From an uncultured Clostridia bacterium (lineage in GTDB: Bacteria; Bacillota; Clostridia; Lachnospirales; Anaerotignaceae), in NCBI GenBank assembly GCA_902477755.1, contig CABSIK010000003.1:62001-126000 (forward strand): a stretch of 64,000 nucleotides of DNA, in the 5' to 3' direction. Within the stretch, counting starts at the first letter, position 1. Each line of letters opens with the position of its first letter. The notes beneath the pieces are model-generated. The model was not told where the DNA came from. It was given only the letters and a program-made list of their open reading frames with translations, and did not search any database. Made by a program: the position numbers and the translations under genes. Of the stretch, positions 58,403-64,000 are shown piece after piece.

Positions 58403-59962
58403 TTATTTTGCGTATTCTACTGCTCTTGTTTCTCGAATCAAATTTACTTTGATCTGTCCCGGATATTCCAGTTCTTCCTCGATCTTCTTAGCAATGTCTC
58501 TTGCCAACAAGGTCATACCGTCATCACTGACGTCTTCCGGAACTATAACAATCCGCAATTCACGACCAGCCTGAATTGCGAAAGATTTTTCAACGCCTTT
58601 GAAATTATCCGCAATTTCTTCCAGCTTCTGCAGACGTTTGATGTAGGATTCCAAAGTTTCACGTCTTGCACCGGGTCTTGCCGCAGAAATGGCATCTGCT
58701 GCCTGTACCAGTACTGCAATGATGCTCTGAGGTTCCACATCACCATGATGGGCTTCCACCGCATTGATGACTGTGTGGTTTTCCTTATAGCGTTTCAGCA
58801 GACCTACACCGATGCTTACATGAGAACCTTCCATTTCGTGATCCACGCTCTTACCGATATCGTGGAGCAGACCAGCGCGTTTTGCCATATTTACATCAAC
58901 GCCCAGTTCCGCAGCCATGAGACCTGCCAGATGGGATACTTCCATAGAGTGTTTCAATACGTTCTGACCGTAGCTGGTTCTGTATTTGAGTTTGCCCAAC
59001 AGGCGAACCAGTTCGGGATGCAGCCCGTTGACACCTGTATCAAATGTTGCAGCTTCACCTTCCTCACGAATGGTGACTTCCACTTCTTTCTTGGCTTTTT
59101 CCACCATTTCTTCAATACGGGAAGGATGCACACGCCCGTCCACAATGAGTTTTTCCAGTGCGATTCTGGCAATTTCTCTGCGGATAGGGTCGAAGCCGGA
59201 AAGAATCACTGCTTCTGGTGTATCGTCAATGATCAGGTCAATGCCTGTCAGTGTTTCCAGTGCGCGGATGTTTCTGCCTTCACGGCCGATGATACGGCCT
59301 TTCATTTCATCATTGGGCAGCTGTACCACAGATACTGTGGTTTCTGCCACATGATCTACAGCACATCTCTGGATAGCATTGGCAACGATTTCTCTGGAGC
59401 GTTTGTCCGCTTCCATTTTTGCCTTGCTTTCGATTTCCTTGATCATCAGTGTAGCTTCATGCTTCACATCTGTTTCCACCATAGCAAGGATGTAATTCTT
59501 TGCTTCTTCGGTGGTCAGACCGGAAATGCGTTCCAGTTCCTGCAGCTGTTTTTCACGCAGTTCTTTCGCTTCTTCTTTCTGTCTTTCCAGATCCTCCAGT
59601 TTTCTGGACATCTGTTCTTCCTTGCGTTCCAAAGACTCTGTCTTTCTGTCCAGAGCTTCTTCCTTCTGGAACAAACGTCTTTCATTTCTCTGCAGTTCGT
59701 TTCTTCTGTCACGAACTTCTTTTTCCAGTTCATTTTTTGTTCTGATACTGTCTTCTTTGGCCTCCAAGAGGATTTCTTTCTTTCTTGCCTCTGCATCTTT
59801 TACGGCCTCGTCCACGATTTTATTGGCACGGTCTTCTGCCACGCCCACCTTCGCTTCCGCGATACGCTTTCTGTAAAAAATTCCGACAATCATCCCCAGA
59901 AGGAGTCCGATCACAGCACAGATAATACTTATCGGTTCTATGAAAAACACCTCCTTATTCAA
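58403..59962 (-). CDS. rny: Ribonuclease Y
   Basis: Membrane-anchored endoribonuclease that initiates mRNA decay. An N-terminal membrane helix (IICAVIGLLLGMIVGIFY), a long coiled coil (about residues 35-200), a KH domain with GRIIGREGRNIRALE (about 220-234) and an HD domain with HSMEVSHLAGLMA and LLHDIGKSVD (about 365-400) are all in order. The start is uncertain. The listed TTG at 59962 has no ribosome binding site, whereas AAGGAGG sits 8 bases before an in-frame ATA at 59941. No ATG fits. The likely length is 512 or 519 residues, as usual. Confidence 0.93.
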   Translation of the reverse strand: MNKEVFFIEPISIICAVIGLLLGMIVGIFYRKRIAEAKVGVAEDRANKIVDEAVKDAEARKKEILLEAKEDSIRTKNELEKEVRDRRNELQRNERRLFQKEEALDRKTESLERKEEQMSRKLEDLERQKEEAKELREKQLQELERISGLTTEEAKNYILAMVETDVKHEATLMIKEIESKAKMEADKRSREIVANAIQRCAVDHVAETTVSVVQLPNDEMKGRIIGREGRNIRALETLTGIDLIIDDTPEAVILSGFDPIRREIARIALEKLIVDGRVHPSRIEEMVEKAKKEVEVTIREEGEAATFDTGVNGLHPELVRLLGKLKYRTSYGQNVLKHSMEVSHLAGLMAAELGVDVNMAKRAGLLHDIGKSVDHEMEGSHVSIGVGLLKRYKENHTVINAVEAHHGDVEPQSIIAVLVQAADAISAARPGARRETLESYIKRLQKLEEIADNFKGVEKSFAIQAGRELRIVIVPEDVSDDGMTLLARDIAKKIEEELEYPGQIKVNLIRETRAVEYAK

Positions 59963-60021
59963 TTTTCAAAGTACATTTATGATTTCACATAGCCATAAGC
60001 AGTGCATAATACACCTTTTTT

Positions 60022-60050
60022 ATTTTATAGCTTTTTTGCATATGTGTCAA
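60022..60050 (-). promoter_or_regulatory. Sigma-A promoter of rny
   Basis: TTGACA (60045-60050), 17 bases and TAAAAT (60022-60027) on the minus strand. The leader to the rny start region is 60-80 bases long. Confidence 0.75.
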
Positions 60051-60143
60051 GACAGTTTTCGTCTTTTGACCAAAGCCCTCTCGTGAAAAAAGCCGAAAAA
60101 CGCAGGTTTTTCCTTTTATTTCTTGCCAGAATTGCATGAAAAA

Positions 60144-61589
60144 TCACGAATTTTGCGTATGCTTTGTTTCCATCCGCAGTATTTCATATTCACCAAAAGC
60201 AGTATGGGCAGCACTTTCCGTCTGTACTTCCCCACCGTAAACACGCGCCATTTCCTCTGCAAAACCGTTAGAAAGGTACACCTGAAGCAGTCTGGCATCT
60301 GCTTTTACCAGAACTTTCCGGCATATGGTTCCTGCAAAAATGGTCTTTGTTTCCCTGCGCATTTTCGCCGCTGTCCAATCCACGGAAAATACCCGTCCAC
60401 TGCCCTCACAGCTGCGGCAGTTGGTGGTAGTCTGTTTCAAAAGAGAAGGCTTCATTTTCTTTCTGGTGACCTGCATCAAGCCCAGTTCCGTCATACCAAC
60501 CACAACGGTTTTCACCCGGTCTTTTTCCACAGCTGCTCTCAATGTCTTTGTCAGAATATTCCTGTTTTCTTCCTGCACCATATCAATAAAATCAATGATG
60601 ATGATGCCAGACAAGTTCCGCAGGCGCATCTGTTTTGCCGCTTCTTCCGCCGCTTCCAGATTGGTTTTCAGTATCATTTTTTCCAAATCGCCTCGTCCTG
60701 CGGCTTTGGCAGAATTGACGTCAATGACCACACAGGCTTCTGTTTCCTCAATGACCAGATAACCGCCGCTTTTGAGCCATACCTTCTGGGACAGTGCTTT
60801 TTCCAATTTGCTTTCCGCATAAAAAGAAGCAAACAGCGGCGTTTTTTCCTCATAAAATTCTAGCTTCGGCTGTCCTTCCCCGGAGAAATCTCCCGTTGCT
60901 TTCAATAAATCATAGGTTTCTTTGTCATTGACCACAACGCTGTCCAAATCAGCACTATAAAAATCCCTTGCGGCTTTCAGTACGGGGATATTTTCCTGCC
61001 AAAGCAAAGCAGGGGCTTTTCGATATTCTGCCTGTTTCACACTCTGCCATTTTTGCAACAGGCTTTCCAGCTCCTTCTGAAATTCTTCTTTACTTCGTCC
61101 TGCTCCGTTGGTGCGAACAATGGCACCACAGTCAGAAGGCAGAAGTTCTTCCATGATCTCCTGCATCCTTCTGCGTTCCCCTTCATTGGTGATTTTTCTG
61201 GAAACACCGATTTCGCCCCCTTCATTGGGAAGAAGTGCCAGAAACTTCCCAGCAAAGGAAATACTTCTGGTAAGTACTGCGCCCTTTGTGCCTGCGGCAT
61301 CCTTCTCCACCTGCACCACAAGGGTATCGCCTGCTTTGGGACGATTTTCTTTTTCCGCACCGGAAACCGCCCTCGCATTTCCATAATAAAGATAGCCGTT
61401 TTTCCCTGTGCCGATGTCCACAAAGGCCGCCTGCAAATTTGGCACCACTGTTTCCACTCTGCCTGCGTAGACATTGCCAACAAGGCTTTCCGTCTGCTTC
61501 CGTTCTACATAAAATTCCACTGGCTCCCCATTTTCCAGAAGTGCCAGACGGAATAAATTGGTATCTATATCCATTAATACTCGTTTCAT
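60144..61589 (-). CDS. rng: Ribonuclease G/E family protein
   Basis: Endoribonuclease of 481 residues that trims rRNA and cuts mRNA. An S1 domain (VGNVYAGRVETVVPNLQAAF, about residues 34-53) is followed by the RNase E/G catalytic core with VIDVNSAKAAG (about 290-300), IIIIDFIDMVQEENRN (about 330-345; catalytic Asp) and a zinc-link CRSC (about 390). The start at 61589 is favoured over 61598 because AAAGG has the right spacing. It follows the M23 gene by about 70 bases. It has no RNase E scaffold domain. Confidence 0.92.
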   Translation of the reverse strand: MKRVLMDIDTNLFRLALLENGEPVEFYVERKQTESLVGNVYAGRVETVVPNLQAAFVDIGTGKNGYLYYGNARAVSGAEKENRPKAGDTLVVQVEKDAAGTKGAVLTRSISFAGKFLALLPNEGGEIGVSRKITNEGERRRMQEIMEELLPSDCGAIVRTNGAGRSKEEFQKELESLLQKWQSVKQAEYRKAPALLWQENIPVLKAARDFYSADLDSVVVNDKETYDLLKATGDFSGEGQPKLEFYEEKTPLFASFYAESKLEKALSQKVWLKSGGYLVIEETEACVVIDVNSAKAAGRGDLEKMILKTNLEAAEEAAKQMRLRNLSGIIIIDFIDMVQEENRNILTKTLRAAVEKDRVKTVVVGMTELGLMQVTRKKMKPSLLKQTTTNCRSCEGSGRVFSVDWTAAKMRRETKTIFAGTICRKVLVKADARLLQVYLSNGFAEEMARVYGGEVQTESAAHTAFGEYEILRMETKHTQNS

Positions 61590-61661
61590 GGTGTTCATCC
61601 TTTCGCATTTTCCCTATCTATCATACAGGAAAATGCCGCCCATTGCACGCATATCTTTCCC

Positions 61662-62478
61662 TTATTCCAAATCTTCTCCTCTTGCCGCGTATTCTGCCGT
61701 TACTTCTGCTGTGTAAGGCAAATCTACATATTCCATAGGATCAAGCAAAATGCCATCTTTCCACAGACTATAATGAAGGTGCGGCCCCGTAGAAAGTCCA
61801 GTGTTCCCCGATTTTGCCACAGCCTGTCCCTGCTGTACCTTCTCTCCTTCTTTCACCAATATTTTCTGCAAATGGGCATACTGCACCTGAAAACCGTCAT
61901 TGGTTTCATATTCCAGTACCAAACCATAAGTATCGGATTCTCGTATTTTCGTAACTATACCGCTTTTGACTGCCGCCACCTCTGTACCTTCCGCCATGGC
62001 TATGTCCAGTCCATTATGGAACTCTGCTTTCTCCAAAAGGGGATTTTCCCGTTCTCCGCAGGAAGAAGTGATAATCCCCTCTGCCGGATTACAAAAGCCT
62101 TCTGTTTTCGGTGCAAAAACCACCTGCGCCACCGGACTAGGGTCCTTCTGTTTCCGGGCCGTATGTATCTTCTTTCAATGCAGGCAGTGCCACATCTTTT
62201 TCCTGCAAAAATACCGTCAGTCGTTCCCCTGCCGCCTGAATTTTTTCCAAGGGCATTTCGTATGCAATGGTATCCTTTACCTGCTGGGTGAGCTTTTCTG
62301 CCGTTTCCGAATGAAACAAAGAGACCAGAAGCACGCCACCCGCCAAAATCACTGTCACATACAAACGAAACAGAAACAATTCTTTGCTCTTTGGGGTATT
62401 TTTCGGCTTTGCAGACATACTTCCCCCCATATATTGCCGCAGTTCCTCCCTGCGTTTTCTCCAGTCTTTTTCCCTCAT
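61662..62478 (-). pseudogene. M23 (LytM) peptidase-type membrane protein, reading frame split by a +1 shift
   Basis: Two frames make one protein of about 271 residues. The 5' frame (62478 to the TAG at 62137-62139) encodes a charged N terminus, one membrane helix (FRLYVTVILAGGVLLVSLF) and a short helical region ending in PETEGP. The 3' frame continues at once with SPVAQVVFAPKTEG and a complete LytM domain, including FHNGLDIA and the HLHY metal ligands. Removing one base at 62139 joins them as GPSPVAQ. The layout and the position before rng resemble SpoIVFA or SpoIIQ. It may be a mutation, an assembly error or +1 programmed frameshifting at CCC TAG. The start lies behind GGAGG in a hairpin. 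Confidence 0.75.
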
Positions 62479-62485
62479 GCAAAAT

Positions 62486-62519
62486 CCCCTCCTGTACCAA
62501 ATTATATGGTCAGGAGGGG
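62486..62519 (-). promoter_or_regulatory. Hairpin covering the ribosome binding site of the M23 gene, also a possible terminator of the kinase gene
   Basis: On the minus strand CCCCTCCTG-ACCA pairs with TGGT-CAGGAGGGG (13 base pairs and one bulge) around a 7-base loop. The 3' arm contains the GGAGG of the downstream gene, 9 bases before its ATG. Only ATTTT follows, which is a poor T tract for termination. Confidence 0.7.
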
Positions 62520-62537
62520 ACAAATATGTGCTTCGTT

Positions 62538-64000
62538 TTATTTGATTTTTGTATTCTTGCCCATTTCTCCCTTTTTGCCCTCAGGCTCTGTCCACAAGGG
62601 GAAACGGTCGATAAATGTGGCACCTTCACCACGTTTGCTTTCTACAAGGATAGCGCCATCATGGCTATTGACAATCCATTTTGCAATGGAAAGTCCAAGT
62701 CCAGTACCGGAAATCTCCTTATTTCTAGATTTATCTTCCCGATAAAAACGGTCAAAGATCTTAGACTGTTCTTCTTCGGCGATACCCATACCATCATCCG
62801 CAACGGAAACATAGGCGTATTTCTTATCCTTCCAGACTTTGATATGTATCTTGCCGCCATCGGTGGTATACTTCAGAGCATTTTCCCCATGTATCCACAA
62901 AAGCTGCTTGATAAGATCACTGTCGCCGTTGATTTCCACCTGTTCCGCTTCCTCATAAGTAATCTGACGATCCTTCTGCAGCAATTCCAACTCCTTGACG
63001 ATTTCCTGTGCCACATCATTCAGACACATGCGCTCACGTTTTGCATGCATACGGTTCTGATCGCTTTTTGCCAAAAACAGCAGATTATTGATAAGCTCTT
63101 TCATATGCTCTGTTTCACCCAGAATAGAATCAATAGATTCCTGCAATACATCGGGATTGCTTTTTCCCCAACGATTGATGAGGCTGGCATATCCCTGAAT
63201 AACAGAAATGGGCGTCCGCAGTTCATGAGAAGCATCAGACACAAACTGATTCTGTCTGTGGAAGGCCTTCTCCAATCGGTCAATCATAGAGTTGAAAGTG
63301 ATGGTCAATTCCTTCATTTCATCATCAGGCCCATCCAAATCAATGCGCTGGGTCAAGTCCTGAATACTGATGCGTTCTGCCGTTGTACGGATTTGTTCCA
63401 TGGGTTTGAGCACACGACGGCTGATATAGCGTCCTGCCAGAAAAGCGCAGAATATACCAATGAAATCCGCAATGATCATCTTCCATAAAAATGTCTGAAG
63501 GAAATACTGATTGCCATTGAGCTGTTTGAAGGCCTGAATCTGGTATTTATCACCATCAATCTTATACTGGGTTGTCAAAAGTATAAACTTCTGATTATTG
63601 GGGCCCTCCAGAATGAACTCCTGCCGATCCACACCCAATTCTTTCAGCGAACGGATGTAATAGTCTGTTTTAGGTTCCTGATTTCTTTCATCTTCCTTAT
63701 TCCAAAAACTGTCCAGCATATTCTGTGCTTCTGCCACATTGCCAATGGGCTGAGGCGGCTGCTTAATAAACGAAGGGATATCCCCTACATGGCTGTTGAA
63801 GCCCTTGTTTTCCGAAAAGCTGAATACACTGACTTCTACATATTTGTTGTCCAGCAGATCTGCCAAAGTCTCATTTGTCAGTTCTCCACCGTTTTCCAAA
63901 AACTGCTCAATATTCACTATGGTGGTTTCTAGCTGCTTGCGCACGTTATTCTGCTCCAAAATAGTGATATTCACAAAGAAAAATACACTCAGCAGCAACA
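62538..64000 (-). CDS. Sensor histidine kinase (two-component system), N terminus outside the window
   Basis: Membrane sensor kinase. The visible part starts inside or close to the first membrane helix (LLSVFFFVNITIL) and continues past the window end. An extracellular sensor region (about 150 visible residues) and a second helix (ADFIGIFCAFLAGRYI) lead to a HAMP domain. The H box is FVSDASHELRTP and the N box region is GENALKYT. The ATP-lid motifs are DDGMGI, FDRFYREDKS and GTGLGLSIAKW. This is the ArlS/CssS-like OmpR-partner class. A response regulator gene probably lies upstream, beyond the window. The tail (EGKKGEMGKNTKIK) is basic. Confidence 0.92.
   Translation of the reverse strand, partial: LLLSVFFFVNITILEQNNVRKQLETTIVNIEQFLENGGELTNETLADLLDNKYVEVSVFSFSENKGFNSHVGDIPSFIKQPPQPIGNVAEAQNMLDSFWNKEDERNQEPKTDYYIRSLKELGVDRQEFILEGPNNQKFILLTTQYKIDGDKYQIQAFKQLNGNQYFLQTFLWKMIIADFIGIFCAFLAGRYISRRVLKPMEQIRTTAERISIQDLTQRIDLDGPDDEMKELTITFNSMIDRLEKAFHRQNQFVSDASHELRTPISVIQGYASLINRWGKSNPDVLQESIDSILGETEHMKELINNLLFLAKSDQNRMHAKRERMCLNDVAQEIVKELELLQKDRQITYEEAEQVEINGDSDLIKQLLWIHGENALKYTTDGGKIHIKVWKDKKYAYVSVADDGMGIAEEEQSKIFDRFYREDKSRNKEISGTGLGLSIAKWIVNSHDGAILVESKRGEGATFIDRFPLWTEPEGKKGEMGKNTKIK

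Noticed and set aside
58328..59992. 554-codon open frame on the plus strand opposite rny
   Set aside because: Shadow of rny with extreme Phe/Cys/His content. RNase Y is unmistakable on the other strand.
60090..60143. Terminator after rng
   Set aside because: A GAAAAAC/GTTTTTC pairing with a later T run exists on the minus strand, but the stem is short and A/T-only, so I did not list it.
1..64000. CRISPR arrays, insertion sequences, prophage genes, tRNA and rRNA genes
   Set aside because: I looked for regularly spaced repeats, transposase or integrase motifs, cloverleaf folds and rRNA segments and saw none. A dedicated tRNA or covariance scan was not possible.

Overview
The window is a chromosomal segment of a low-to-mid GC, endospore-forming member of the Bacillota, most likely class Clostridia (Lachnospirales-like). 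The evidence is an alpha/beta-type small acid-soluble spore protein with a sigma-G-type promoter, a SpoVB-family flippase, RNase Y, RemA, a PASTA kinase/phosphatase pair, strong GGAGG ribosome binding sites, and the Clostridia order yicC-remA-gmk-rpoZ ... priA-def-fmt ... rsmB-rlmN-prpC-prkC-rsgA-rpe-thiN. Placement below class is a guess. I saw no rRNA, tRNA, insertion sequence, prophage or CRISPR array. Most genes lie on the minus strand.

Layout. 1-690: start of an mrp antiporter operon and its promoter. 1061-2782: APC amino acid permease behind a tandem glycine riboswitch. 2918-4444: SpoVB-like flippase. 4488-6595: rplS-lepB-rbgA. 6627-9942: AEC transporter, apt, recJ. 10049-12150: galM and glcK. 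12340-14765: two small genes and a MarR-regulated membrane protein. 14784-18053: rseC-like gene, AI-2E-family protein and pepD. 18266-28951: a complete C-P lyase (phn) operon transcribed D-C-E-E-G-H-I-J-K-M-L, then a PHP phosphoesterase (PhnPP-like) and a hexapeptide acyltransferase. 29141-37235: an accessory stretch with a SASP gene, two tandem WG-repeat surface proteins, a membrane protein and a BlaI/M56 regulatory pair with two BlaI-type operators. 37406-38538: asnA. 38537-54609: the long housekeeping cluster for translation, cell-wall signalling, replication restart and nucleotide metabolism. 54699-57959: rqcH and a MATE transporter. 57958-61589: a hypothetical gene, rny and rng. 61662-64000: a frame-interrupted M23 peptidase and a sensor histidine kinase cut by the window end.

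How the genes work together. The phn operon is a self-contained phosphonate pathway: uptake by PhnCDE; nucleotide coupling by PhnGHI with the PhnK and PhnL ATPases; pyrophosphate removal by PhnM; radical C-P cleavage by PhnJ. The downstream PHP enzyme probably takes the cyclic phosphate product to ribose 5-phosphate, which would explain why phnP and phnN are missing. The 38-54 kb cluster joins ribosome assembly and rRNA modification (rsgA, rlmN, rsmB), N-terminal formyl-Met handling (fmt, def) and cell-wall-sensing phosphorylation (prkC, prpC).

The points I rate most worth checking are: a CCC TAG +1 shift site splitting the M23 peptidase behind a hairpin-sequestered Shine-Dalgarno; the PhnPP-type C-P lyase operon with a Cys4 insertion in PhnK and two related dyads around its promoter; four related terminator hairpins; the apparent AUA or TTG start of rny; and the BlaI/M56 module with no beta-lactamase or penicillin sensor.
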